From: Chryseobacterium nakagawai
GTDB lineage: Bacteria > Bacteroidota > Bacteroidia > Flavobacteriales > Weeksellaceae
Length of the DNA: 64,000 nt
Direction: 5' to 3'
Assembly: GCF_900637665.1 (NCBI RefSeq)
Contig: NZ_LR134386.1
Location: 4,146,501 to 4,210,500, forward strand
Position 1 is the first letter of the stretch. Every line of letters begins with the position of its first letter. The notes beneath the pieces are model-generated. The model was given only the letters and a program-made list of their open reading frames with translations. It did no database searches and had not been told where the DNA came from. Shown piece by piece: positions 9,174-16,108 of the stretch. The position numbers were made by a program, and so were the translations under genes.

Positions 9174-9436
9174 AATGTATTGGTTTTAAAGTTTAATTAG
9201 ATCATTTATTATAATTCTAAATATAGTGATTTTTAATCGTTATTCCCTTAAAATCCGGAACAGATTATATCTGCCCGGATTTCGGTGTATAGTCATATAA
9301 AGTTAGGTACCTGATTATCGTGCTGCAAAACAGAGAATAAAATCCCCATAGGAAAACTGTGGAAATACGAATTTTAATCTGTTAGTATTGTCTTTGATTT
9401 TAAAAATATCAGGAAGGCTGAGTTGCTAATTTTCAT

Positions 9437-10990
9437 TTAAGGTCTTTCTTTTATTCTACCTTCTCTCGGCTCAGAATATTTTTTTATTTCCCATTTTATT
9501 TTATTTTCTTTCCTTGATGGTCCCTCCCAACCTACATGTATATATCGATTAAAAAGATTATCCAAGTCTGCATCATCAAATCCTTGGTATTTATCACGTA
9601 TTTCATCAGGTTTTTTACCCCTACCTTCTTTACCAGGAGTAAAATCTGGACGGTCTATTTTTTCTTTTTTTATTCCTTTATATACTTCTCTGTCTATCTC
9701 TTCTTTTATTATTCTTTTTAGTGTTTCTTCTTCTGTTTCTTCTTTTCTTATTTTGTTTCTTTTATTTTTTATTTTGTCTTTTCTAACTAATTCATTTTTC
9801 TCTTCTTCATCCATTTCTTCTATTCTCTCAGTAACTTCTTTTACTATCTTAGCCTTTTTATCCTGAAGATATTTACCTGTTCTTGTTGGGAGTACATTCA
9901 ATAGGATTCGTTGATATCCAATATCTTTTGTAACTTTAATAATTCCTTTCTCCTTGAGGATTTTCCCACGATTGTCGTTCCATTTAGCCATTCTTTCACC
10001 GCCTATACTGCCATATTCTTCCATATATAAGACTGTATAGCCCAGCATTGCCATCACTTCGAGGTTTCCACTTCTGAACCCGAGATGTTTTACCTCGTCA
10101 AAATTTTTTTCAAAATACTCATACAGTTTAAATTGTCCCATCCGAGTATTCCCATCCCATTTGGGCAGTTCATTTGAAGCTTCATCATTCCAGAATTCGG
10201 TGATATTAAAAATTTTGGCAGTTCCAACCTCAGCATTGATCTCCTCCGCAATTTCGTCAAACTGATGACCTCTTTTCTTCGAATCGTCTTTTTTTCTCCA
10301 ACCTTTATCTCTTCTTTCCTTCTGATACCCCTTATCTCCTGTGATCATGATAGCATCATACATATCCACTGCTCTATTGACAATCTGCTTGATTCCAAAA
10401 TAACTGGTATCATGCTCTATATGAATATCTCCATTCTTACCACTGAACCGTGACCATAATATCAATAAACGATCTCCCCTGCTAGGTATGCCCTTTTCTA
10501 TCAACCATTTTTTTATAGCATCATTTTCTCTTTCATTACTATTAACCTTCCATGCATCTCTTAGCTTTTCCTGCATTTCAGCTGTGAAATTTTCGGCAAC
10601 ATAATCCGTCCCATAGCCAAGAGGCACTTCTTTTTTTGGAATTTCTTCTTGTTCTCGAAGCTTACAAATTGCTTCTTTTAATTCTTGATTATTGCTTCTT
10701 AATTTACTTACTTCCACCACATGTATTCTCTTCTTAGCAATTCCCGATTCTTCATAAAACTTTTTGATAGAATCTGCTTTGTCTGTGGGGTCTTTGCAGT
10801 TCTCATTACCTTTTGTAATGATTACATGAAGCTCATCATCATCCACTAAAGCAGCGGCAATCGCAAACATATCTCCTGTTGCATATCCGGGTTGTATGAG
10901 TGCTTTAGATTTAAGCTTAGGATTAAGGATTGGTTGGGCTTTATTAGGGTTATTTTTTTTGTTTTTCCCTTGTTTTTTTGTTGGATCCAT
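9437..10990 (-). CDS. Uncharacterised charged protein beside the R-body locus
   Basis: 517 residues from the ATG at 10990; upstream in-frame codons to 11065 encode an unlikely leader and the basic Lys/Asn-rich start at 10990 looks natural. After a Lys-rich tail of about 30 residues comes a Rossmann-like region with P-G-Y-A-T-G-D (a pattern like the start of GT-B glycosyltransferases) and alternating strands such as L-H-V-I-I-T and R-L-L-I-L-W-S. The second half has H-L-G-F-R-S-G-N-L-E-V, then a very Lys/Glu-rich helix and a basic C terminus. There is no signal peptide or membrane segment. It is divergent from the R-body genes across a 413-bp gap. A glycosyltransferase-like effector is possible but weakly supported. 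Confidence 0.55.
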   Translation of the reverse strand: MDPTKKQGKNKKNNPNKAQPILNPKLKSKALIQPGYATGDMFAIAAALVDDDELHVIITKGNENCKDPTDKADSIKKFYEESGIAKKRIHVVEVSKLRSNNQELKEAICKLREQEEIPKKEVPLGYGTDYVAENFTAEMQEKLRDAWKVNSNERENDAIKKWLIEKGIPSRGDRLLILWSRFSGKNGDIHIEHDTSYFGIKQIVNRAVDMYDAIMITGDKGYQKERRDKGWRKKDDSKKRGHQFDEIAEEINAEVGTAKIFNITEFWNDEASNELPKWDGNTRMGQFKLYEYFEKNFDEVKHLGFRSGNLEVMAMLGYTVLYMEEYGSIGGERMAKWNDNRGKILKEKGIIKVTKDIGYQRILLNVLPTRTGKYLQDKKAKIVKEVTERIEEMDEEEKNELVRKDKIKNKRNKIRKEETEEETLKRIIKEEIDREVYKGIKKEKIDRPDFTPGKEGRGKKPDEIRDKYQGFDDADLDNLFNRYIHVGWEGPSRKENKIKWEIKKYSEPREGRIKERP

Positions 10991-11403
10991 ACTGTTGATT
11001 ATTAAATAGGTTATCGCACAAATTTCAAGGTAAAGCTCATGACAGAATAGAGGGGATCTCCCCATTTTTAGAAATTCAGGGTTTACTCTTAGTAACTGAT
11101 CGAATTAGTATATATAGCTATTAACTAATGGATTACCCATCCTATTAAGATCACTATATATTATTAAAACATTTCATTTTTAATCATAAAATTCACCCAT
11201 AGGAGAATTCCCTTATTTTTAAAAAATCCGTTTTTTCCCTTAATGAAGATTTATTTTTATTCATGAAATTTGTATCAGACAAAAGAGATCAACAATCTCA
11301 TTCTGAATACTCAGCCGAAAAAACACAATGGTTGAATTGAAAGAAAAACCTTTGTAAAAGGATTGTGAAAATTAAAATAATAATAACCATTTAAACCCAA
11401 AAT
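10991..11403. other. Intergenic region between the charged protein and the first reb gene
   Basis: 413 bases with no credible gene. It must hold the divergent promoters of the gene at 10990 and of the first R-body unit. The only specific signal seen is the 12-bp ACAATGGTTGAA motif at 11325-11336, described separately. No perfect TAnnTTTG box was found close to 11404. Confidence 0.6.
11325..11336 (+). promoter_or_regulatory. Candidate regulator site ACAATGGTTGAA upstream of reb unit 1
   Basis: This 12-bp string lies 67 bases before the first reb start and recurs exactly, on the opposite strand, at 14161-14172 upstream of the tandem reb array. It is a candidate operator for the nearby response regulator; binding is inferred only from the shared position and identity. 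Confidence 0.35.
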
Positions 11404-11619
11404 ATGGCAGACACCGTAAACAACCAGACTACAGACGCTGTAACGCAGACCAATGTTACCGTGCTTGGTGAATCTCCCGCACAGGCCATGAGTATGCTTT
11501 ATCAGATGGCTACCCATGCCAGTGGAATTTCCATTCAGAATTCGGTAACCAATCAGCAAAACTTGAATCAGCTCAACCCAGCCATTGTTGCTGATGCCAT
11601 TAAAATTTTAAAAGGATAA
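11404..11619 (+). CDS. RebB-family R-body protein
   Basis: 71 residues. It starts with the Reb signature (N-Q-T-T-D-A-V-T-Q-T-N-V-T-V-L-G-E-S-P-A, then Tyr-Gln and H-A-S-G), the 'killing trait' RebB family that builds R-bodies. It is shorter than the tandem copies because the Q-A-A-T-T-Q-G segment is missing; the C terminus A-D-A-I-K-I-L-K-G aligns with the ends of the others. It is the first gene of the upstream R-body unit, 17 bases before the next gene. As a divergent short copy it may be a nucleating or minor subunit (inference). Confidence 0.9.
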   Translation: MADTVNNQTTDAVTQTNVTVLGESPAQAMSMLYQMATHASGISIQNSVTNQQNLNQLNPAIVADAIKILKG

Positions 11620-11636
11620 CCTAAAACCTTACTATC

Positions 11637-12155
11637 ATGAATGAACTTAACAGTGAAAGCCCACAATCTCAGGTAGTGGAAGCCACTACTCCGGCGGAAA
11701 AAGCTGTAGTATTTGTGAACAGTGAGGTGCTGGCACCTCCTAAGGCTTCCCCAATGACCGGAGTAACAAAAGTAATGATTGAACAGTCTACAGGAATGAT
11801 GGTTCAGGATTTACAGTCTTTTTTAAAAGGCTTTGAACAGGTAGGTCTTATTGCATTGAGCAGACTTGCTAATAATTTATTGACCTACGGAACTACTTTC
11901 GGGCCAGCTCCGGGCAGTAAAGAGGCATCTACTCCACCAACAGAAATGTTGCAGAGCCAAGATGCAGGAAAAGGAAACGAAATGATGAGAGACTTATTTA
12001 AAATGGTAAGTGATTATGCAGAAGTAAAAGCTAAAGTTTCCAATACTATTTATAATGTCAACACGCTTCCTGTCTCTAATGAACCCCATTCCTCTCCTAC
12101 TTCGTTTACAGAAGTCCCTAACGAAGCTGAAGAGAACGAAAAAAAAAACGGGTAG
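11637..12155 (+). CDS. R-body locus protein, possibly extended by frameshift
   Basis: 172 residues. The N terminus is Pro/Ala/Glu-rich and disordered. Residues about 40-85 carry a helical segment with Q-S-T-G-M-M, like the H-S-T-G-I-M core of the Reb proteins. A Pro/Ser/Thr-rich linker and a helix follow. The frame ends E-K-K-N-G-stop right after a run of ten A (12139-12148). The -1 frame is open from the A run to the TGA at 12368-12370, so slippage by one base would give 244 residues and end overlapping the next gene's ATG. The protein is probably an R-body assembly or accessory factor; no named family recognised. Confidence 0.7.
   Translation: MNELNSESPQSQVVEATTPAEKAVVFVNSEVLAPPKASPMTGVTKVMIEQSTGMMVQDLQSFLKGFEQVGLIALSRLANNLLTYGTTFGPAPGSKEASTPPTEMLQSQDAGKGNEMMRDLFKMVSDYAEVKAKVSNTIYNVNTLPVSNEPHSSPTSFTEVPNEAEENEKKNG
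12139..12148 (+). other. A10 slippery run, candidate -1 frameshift site
   Basis: Ten consecutive A residues lie 7 bases before the frame-0 stop at 12153-12155. The -1 frame stays open through the run and on to 12370. One extra A in the message (polymerase slippage), a -1 ribosomal slip, or an 11-A allele would each fuse the two frames. Confidence 0.5.
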
Positions 12156-12196
12156 CCCATCCGATTCAGGAAGAAACCTCATCAGAGAAAGAAAAT

Positions 12197-12370
12197 ATGA
12201 GAAAAAGCTTTATCACGGCTGCACATGAGGGAAAATTAGTATTGAAGTCAGTAAAACTGACACAGCCACTCGTAAAACCAGTAATTACTTCAGGAGAACC
12301 TGAGGCGCAAACAGAGAAAAAAACAATAATAACCCAACTCATTAACAAATTCAAAAATAATAAGCCATGA
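12197..12370 (+). CDS. Small ORF, or C-terminal extension of the preceding R-body protein
   Basis: As an independent gene this encodes 57 residues from the ATG at 12197: basic, with V-L-K-S-V-K-L-T-Q-P-L-V-K-P and a Lys/Asn-rich end. Its frame is open back to the A10 run at 12139-12148 with no stop. Its TGA overlaps the next start as ATGA at 12367-12370, the usual sign of translational coupling. Both facts suggest it is the true C terminus of the 11637 protein, read after a -1 shift, rather than a separate gene. There is no clear ribosome-binding site before 12197. Confidence 0.5.
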   Translation: MRKSFITAAHEGKLVLKSVKLTQPLVKPVITSGEPEAQTEKKTIITQLINKFKNNKP

Positions 12371-13191
12371 ATTATTCCTCAGTAACCAAACCCGCTAAAA
12401 TTTTAAACCTAGAGAGTTTAAGTGATTTAAATGAACGCCTTTATTTGATCAGAGCGCATGATAGCTCTTATCTGGATACCAAAAGTACGGATCACAAAAA
12501 AGCTGAAAATAATGCAGACCGTTTTGTATTTAATCTCCAGACATCAGACATCAACATTCAGCCAACCATCAGATTGGTGAACTGTAAAAGTATTAGAAAG
12601 TATACCAACTATCAGTGTTTTGTAGTAGAACCCAAAGAAAAAGCTACAGGAATAGCGGTTGTGATGATCAAACTGGATGATCCCAAATCTTTTTACTGTA
12701 ATGTAAGAATTCTTCCCCTCACAGCATTGAGCGATATTGCGGCTCCGGAATCCGATTCCAAGCTGCTTACCATCAATCTTGAAAAAGCAAAATGGATCCT
12801 CAAAACAGATATTACCATCACTCCTTCTGATACAGGAGAAGCTTTATATTCCGTACATGATGTGGATGTATCAGCGGTTTCAGATTTAATAACCAATGAA
12901 CAGACTGTAGAATTGAAAAGGGAACTGGAATTTCAGGTTTCCAGGCTGATTGCTCACTATTTCCAACAAATTCTAAGAATCATAGCCAACGAAGGCACTG
13001 AAAGTCATTCTAAAAACACCTTCTTTCAAAGTGACTATATTCTGAAACTGCCCCAAGATCAATTAAAAGAAATGCTTTCAGCGAATGCTATTTCGGCGTG
13101 TATTGCCCTGGAAGCAGTTGGATATATTGTTGTTCAGGATCTCAATCGGGACTGGAGAGCGGCGGCAGCATTCATTAATTATTTACTGTAA
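12367..13191 (+). CDS. Uncharacterised R-body locus protein
   Basis: 274 residues, no signal peptide or membrane helix. The first 150 residues are strand-rich (for example R-L-Y-L-I-R-A and Q-C-F-V-V-E-P); the last 100 are helical, including Q-V-S-R-L-I-A-H-Y-F-Q-Q-I-L and a final helix A-A-A-A-F-I-N-Y-L-L. The start overlaps the preceding frame by ATGA, and the gene is followed 29 bases later by another short locus gene. Position alone ties it to R-body production, perhaps as an assembly or regulatory factor. No family recognised. Confidence 0.65.
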   Translation: MNYSSVTKPAKILNLESLSDLNERLYLIRAHDSSYLDTKSTDHKKAENNADRFVFNLQTSDINIQPTIRLVNCKSIRKYTNYQCFVVEPKEKATGIAVVMIKLDDPKSFYCNVRILPLTALSDIAAPESDSKLLTINLEKAKWILKTDITITPSDTGEALYSVHDVDVSAVSDLITNEQTVELKRELEFQVSRLIAHYFQQILRIIANEGTESHSKNTFFQSDYILKLPQDQLKEMLSANAISACIALEAVGYIVVQDLNRDWRAAAAFINYLL

Positions 13192-13220
13192 TTCTATTAT
13201 AACGGTAAAAAACGATACCC

Positions 13221-13601
13221 ATGAACAGAAAAACACCCAAGAAAGTTCCTGTAGCCCAACGGCCTGCAGCAGTGACTGAGCCTGAAATGGTTCAGGAAGA
13301 GATTATGCCTTTTGTTTTGAGGCATGAAGATGAAATCGTAAACTACATCAAGGAAAAAGCAATCAAAGAAACAATGAAGTCACTGGCTCCTTTATTGGAA
13401 AAGCTGGAAGAAGCTGTTAAACAGCAAGAAGCAGCTCCGGTTCCGGTAACAGCTACTCCTTCTGAACTTCCTTCTATGAATTATGAAGAACAGTTGAAAA
13501 AACTTCAGGAAGCCTCAACAGCAAAGCTAAGGCAGAAAGAGATCAAAATTGTTGACAGGATGAATAAACTGAATGCAAGATTTGGTAATATCCGCCCATA
13601 A
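13221..13601 (+). CDS. Small coiled-coil protein of the R-body locus
   Basis: 126 residues. A basic Pro-rich start is followed by an acidic helical region from about residue 30 to 70 (heptad-like Leu spacing, E-K-L-E-E-A-V-K-Q-Q-E-A), a Pro/Thr/Ala linker, and a second Lys-rich helix ending N-A-R-F-G-N-I-R-P. The composition suggests a helical bundle or coiled coil. It is the third gene of the upstream unit and lies 23 bases before the diverged Reb-like gene. No known family; role inferred only from position. Confidence 0.6.
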   Translation: MNRKTPKKVPVAQRPAAVTEPEMVQEEIMPFVLRHEDEIVNYIKEKAIKETMKSLAPLLEKLEEAVKQQEAAPVPVTATPSELPSMNYEEQLKKLQEASTAKLRQKEIKIVDRMNKLNARFGNIRP

Positions 13602-13624
13602 ATCATCAAACACCTATATTTATT

Positions 13625-13852
13625 ATGAACGAAATCAATACCATAATCACTGGAATGTCCACTGCTGTACCTCAGGCTATTTCTGCTCAGGTAAGTGCAC
13701 ATTCTACAGGATTAATGCAGACCAATTCTGTATTAAATCAGCAAAGGGACTCTATGATGGGAATAGCCAATAATGTCATGGGAATGAAAAAAATGAGTTC
13801 AGGAAAGCTGAAATACAGAGAATTGGGAATTTTAAAAAAGGGAAGATTATAA
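13625..13852 (+). CDS. Diverged Reb-like small protein
   Basis: 75 residues. The core A-H-S-T-G-L-M-Q-T-N-S-V-L-N-Q-Q matches the Reb core H-S-T-G-I-M-F-E-N-A-V-x-x-Q-x-Q, but the conserved N-terminal I-T-D-A-V-T-Q region is replaced by I-N-T-I-I-T-G-M-S-T-A-V and the tail is basic (K-K-M-S-S-G-K-L-K-Y-R-E-L). It is therefore likely a distant Reb paralogue, which could cap or nucleate the ribbon, as accessory Reb proteins do in described R-body systems. It is the last gene of the upstream unit. Confidence 0.6.
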   Translation: MNEINTIITGMSTAVPQAISAQVSAHSTGLMQTNSVLNQQRDSMMGIANNVMGMKKMSSGKLKYRELGILKKGRL

Positions 13853-14339
13853 TCCCGATTTTTTAATATTACGGATGCGGTTTACTTTCCTGTCAAAAGA
13901 AGTTCCGGTGCTATCCATCATACAATCAGGTCAACGTCAATTTTTGCACCGTCTTCCAATGCTGTCAATATTCAAAAGCAATCATTCAGAATCCATTTTC
14001 AAGCCCAAAGGAATCCGATGTTGTCAGCAGATATACCACAGGAATTCATTTTTAAGACAGATATTAAAAATGGTAACCGCATCCTTTTTTCAACAGCTTT
14101 TTTTGCTTGTTGAGCTTTAAAGATATGCTTTAAACTCACACAGATCTTACAAATAATGGTTTCAACCATTGTAATAAGAATCACCCTTCGGATCTAATCA
14201 TCAATTATCAGTCTATATCAATGCCTTTGAAATCTATTTCATCTGCAGGATCTGTCGTGAGCTTAAAAATATAATAGAAAATTAGTTTATCTCAATAATT
14301 ATTAACCGAGATCCAATCTCAAAAAAAACAATTACAACT
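13853..14339 (+). other. Gap between the two reb units, possibly decayed coding sequence
   Basis: 487 bases. Just past the TAA of the Reb-like gene its frame reopens and runs to a TGA near 14113, with an early I-T-D-A-V and a later N-A-V-N-I-Q-K-Q that loosely echo the Reb signature; this could be a decayed reb copy or chance. The 10-mer GGATGCGGTT at 13873-13882 recurs inverted at 14075-14084. A near-palindrome lies at 14155-14172. The promoter of the tandem reb array should be in the last 200 bases, but no perfect -7 box was found. Confidence 0.4.
14155..14172. promoter_or_regulatory. Candidate operator palindrome upstream of the tandem reb array
   Basis: The arms AATGGTT (14155-14161) and AACCATT (14164-14170) form a palindrome with a 2-base centre. 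On the minus strand positions 14161-14172 read ACAATGGTTGAA, identical to 11325-11336. A dimeric regulator, such as the NarL-type response regulator of this locus, could bind here. Confidence 0.4.
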
Positions 14340-14600
14340 ATGGCAACAGTCAATGAACAAATCACAGATGCAGTAACGCAATCTAACGTAAAGGTAATAG
14401 GAGAATCTCCTGCAATGGCTTTAAGCAATGTCTATCTATCCGCAGCACATTCTACAGGTATTATGTTTGAAAATGCGGTAACGAATCAGAATCAACAGAA
14501 TATTTTAGGTCAGGCAGCAACCACTCAGGGAATTCTGCAGATCTATAGCCTGGATACAGTATCTGATGCAGTTTCTATTGCTAAGATTCTAAGACCTTAA
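14340..14600 (+). CDS. RebB-family R-body protein, tandem copy 1
   Basis: 86 residues with the full RebB ('killing trait') pattern: Q-I-T-D-A-V-T-Q-S-N-V-K-V-I-G-E-S-P-A-M, then A-A-H-S-T-G-I-M-F-E-N-A-V, N-Q-N-Q-Q-N-I-L, Q-A-A-T-T-Q-G and a final A-V-S-I-A-K-I-L-R-P. It differs from the later copies at scattered positions (L-G-Q instead of L-T-Q; I-L-Q instead of I-S-Q) and lacks the A-N-E-K-A-G-T extension. It heads the array and is followed by a hairpin at 14628-14646. Confidence 0.95.
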   Translation: MATVNEQITDAVTQSNVKVIGESPAMALSNVYLSAAHSTGIMFENAVTNQNQQNILGQAATTQGILQIYSLDTVSDAVSIAKILRP

Positions 14601-14627
14601 TTTTTTTAGATTAAAAACTCACCCTCT

Positions 14628-14646
14628 CAGCCGGAAAGTCCGGTTG
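14628..14646 (+). terminator. Inter-reb hairpin 1 (attenuator or stabiliser)
   Basis: An 8-bp stem (14628-14635 with 14639-14646, one G-T pair) with a three-base loop is followed by TTTC rather than a long T run, so read-through is likely. It is the weakest member of a hairpin family found in every gap of the reb array. Confidence 0.55.
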
Positions 14647-14672
14647 TTTCTAACCCATAAACAATAATTATT

Positions 14673-14930
14673 ATGCCAGTAAACGGACAAATCACAGACG
14701 CAGTAACACAGTCGAATGTAAAAGTAGTAGCAGAATCTCCTGCCATAGCTTTAAGTAATGTGTATCAAACCGCTGCACATTCTACAGGTATTATGTTTGA
14801 AAATGCAATTAATACCCAAAATCAACATAATATCTTGACCCAGGCAGCAACAACGCAAGGTGTCACTCAAATTTACAGCAAAGATACCATTGCCGATGCC
14901 ATCTCTATTGCTAGAATCCTCAATCCTTAA
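14673..14930 (+). CDS. RebB-family R-body protein, tandem copy 2
   Basis: 85 residues. Same domain as copy 1, starting M-P-V-N-G-Q-I-T-D-A-V. Distinctive substitutions are S-P-A-I-A-L for S-P-A-M-A-L, N-T-Q-N-Q-H-N for N-S-Q-N-Q-Q-N and G-V-T-Q-I-Y-S-K-D near the end, so it is diverged from its neighbours on both sides while sharing the same intergenic layout. Different subunits in one array fit R-body systems in which several Reb proteins contribute to the ribbon. Confidence 0.95.
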   Translation: MPVNGQITDAVTQSNVKVVAESPAIALSNVYQTAAHSTGIMFENAINTQNQHNILTQAATTQGVTQIYSKDTIADAISIARILNP

Positions 14931-14965
14931 TTTATTTTTTGCTAAAGGCAGAATATCATTATCCG

Positions 14966-14988
14966 AACAACCGGAAAATCCGGCTGTT
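14966..14988 (+). terminator. Inter-reb hairpin 2
   Basis: The arms are 14966-14975 and 14979-14988 with one A-C mismatch and an AAA loop; a run of five T overlaps the end of the right arm. It shares the core CCGGAAAATCCGG with hairpins 3-5. Confidence 0.6.
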
Positions 14989-15015
14989 TTTAAACTCAAA
15001 TAAACAATAATCATT

Positions 15016-15294
15016 ATGGCTAACGAAAAAGCTGGAACAACAGTAAACGAACAAATCACAGATGCAGTAACGCAGTCTAACGTAAAAGTAGTGGCAGAAT
15101 CTCCTGCAATGGCTTTAAGTAACGTGTATCAATCTGCTGCACATTCTACAGGAATCATGTTTGAAAATGCAGTGAATTCTCAAAATCAACAAAACATTTT
15201 GACACAGGCTGCAACTACTCAGGGAATTTCTCAGATTTATAGTCTGGACACTATTGCCGATGCAGTTTCTATTGCTAGAGTCCTTAATCCTTAA
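15016..15294 (+). CDS. RebB-family R-body protein, tandem copy 3
   Basis: 92 residues, adding the leader M-A-N-E-K-A-G-T-T-V-N-E before the Reb core. The protein is identical over its whole length to copy 4 and differs from copy 5 by one residue. This is probably the bulk ribbon subunit, since several genes supply the same polypeptide. The start is set by the conserved upstream AAATAAACAATAATCATT sequence found before copies 3, 4 and 5. Confidence 0.95.
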   Translation: MANEKAGTTVNEQITDAVTQSNVKVVAESPAMALSNVYQSAAHSTGIMFENAVNSQNQQNILTQAATTQGISQIYSLDTIADAVSIARVLNP

Positions 15295-15330
15295 TTTATT
15301 TTTTTGCTAATAGTAGAATATCATTATCCG

Positions 15331-15353
15331 AACGGCCGGAAAATCCGGCTGTT
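15331..15353 (+). terminator. Inter-reb hairpin 3
   Basis: A 10-bp stem (15331-15340 with 15344-15353, one G-T pair) with an AAA loop overlaps a run of five T. It lies 28 bases before the start of copy 4. Confidence 0.6.
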
Positions 15354-15380
15354 TTTAAACTCAAATAAACAATAATCATT

Positions 15381-15659
15381 ATGGCTAACGAAAAAGCTGG
15401 AACAACAGTAAACGAACAAATCACAGATGCAGTAACGCAGTCTAACGTAAAAGTAGTGGCAGAATCCCCTGCAATGGCTTTAAGTAACGTGTATCAATCT
15501 GCTGCACATTCTACAGGAATCATGTTTGAAAATGCAGTGAATTCTCAAAATCAACAAAACATTTTGACACAGGCTGCAACTACTCAGGGAATTTCTCAGA
15601 TTTATAGTCTGGACACTATTGCCGATGCAGTTTCTATTGCTAGAGTCCTTAATCCTTAA
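15381..15659 (+). CDS. RebB-family R-body protein, tandem copy 4
   Basis: 92 residues, the same amino acid sequence as copy 3. At the DNA level the two differ within the coding region by a silent change (CCT to CCC in the E-S-P-A segment), so they are either a recent duplication or are kept alike by gene conversion. The flanking spacers are also nearly identical. Confidence 0.95.
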   Translation: MANEKAGTTVNEQITDAVTQSNVKVVAESPAMALSNVYQSAAHSTGIMFENAVNSQNQQNILTQAATTQGISQIYSLDTIADAVSIARVLNP

Positions 15660-15694
15660 TTCATTTTTTGCTAAAAGCAGAATTTCATTATCCG

Positions 15695-15717
15695 AACAGC
15701 CGGAAAATCCGGCTGTT
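15695..15717 (+). terminator. Inter-reb hairpin 4
   Basis: A perfect 10-bp stem (15695-15704 with 15708-15717) with an AAA loop overlaps a run of five T. It is the consensus form of the family. Confidence 0.65.
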
Positions 15718-15744
15718 TTTAAACTCAAATAAACAATAATCATT

Positions 15745-16023
15745 ATGGCTAACGAAAAAGCTGGAACAACAGTAAACGAACAAATCACAGATGCAGTAAC
15801 TCAGTCTAACGTAAAAGTAGTGGCAGAATCTCCTGCAATGGCTTTAAGTAACGTGTATCAATCTGCTGCACATTCTACAGGAATCATGTTTGAAAATGCA
15901 GTGAATTCTCAAAATCAACAAAATATTTTGACACAGGCTGCAACTACTCAGGGAATTTCTCAGATCTATACTCTGGATACTATCGCTGATGCAGTTTCTA
16001 TTGCTAGAGTCCTTAATCCGTAA
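15745..16023 (+). CDS. RebB-family R-body protein, tandem copy 5
   Basis: 92 residues; one substitution relative to copies 3 and 4 (I-Y-T-L-D for I-Y-S-L-D near residue 77) and a handful of silent changes near the 3' end. It is therefore slightly older in the array than the identical pair, or partly converted. Confidence 0.95.
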   Translation: MANEKAGTTVNEQITDAVTQSNVKVVAESPAMALSNVYQSAAHSTGIMFENAVNSQNQQNILTQAATTQGISQIYTLDTIADAVSIARVLNP

Positions 16024-16058
16024 TTCATTTTTTGCTAAAAGCAAAATTTCATTCTCCA

Positions 16059-16081
16059 AACAGCCGGAAAATCCGGCTGTT
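16059..16081 (+). terminator. Inter-reb hairpin 5
   Basis: A perfect 10-bp stem (16059-16068 with 16072-16081) with an AAA loop overlaps a run of five T. The stem is unchanged although the surrounding spacer has begun to diverge, which argues that the hairpin itself is kept. Confidence 0.65.
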
Positions 16082-16108
16082 TTTAAAACCTAATAAAAAA
16101 TAATCATC

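Larger units (their letters stand above)
14940..16108 (+). repeat. Tandem repeat of about 364 bp carrying reb copies 3-6
   Basis: The starts of copies 3, 4, 5 and 6 are spaced 365, 364 and 364 bases apart, and both genes and spacers are repeated. Copies 3 and 4 are almost identical in DNA, copy 5 is close, and copy 6 and the copy 2 spacer are more diverged. Copy number may change by recombination between units and may be misassembled from short reads. Confidence 0.9.

Noticed and set aside
13875..14120. 81-codon open frame between the reb units
   Set aside because: Its frame gives an unlikely composition and another frame over the same bases shows Reb-like echoes instead; treated as a non-coding or decayed region.
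14940..16108. Possible CRISPR-like or transposon repeat array
   Set aside because: The repeat period is about 364 bp and each unit holds a full gene; it is tandem gene duplication, not a CRISPR array, and no cas gene or transposase is present.
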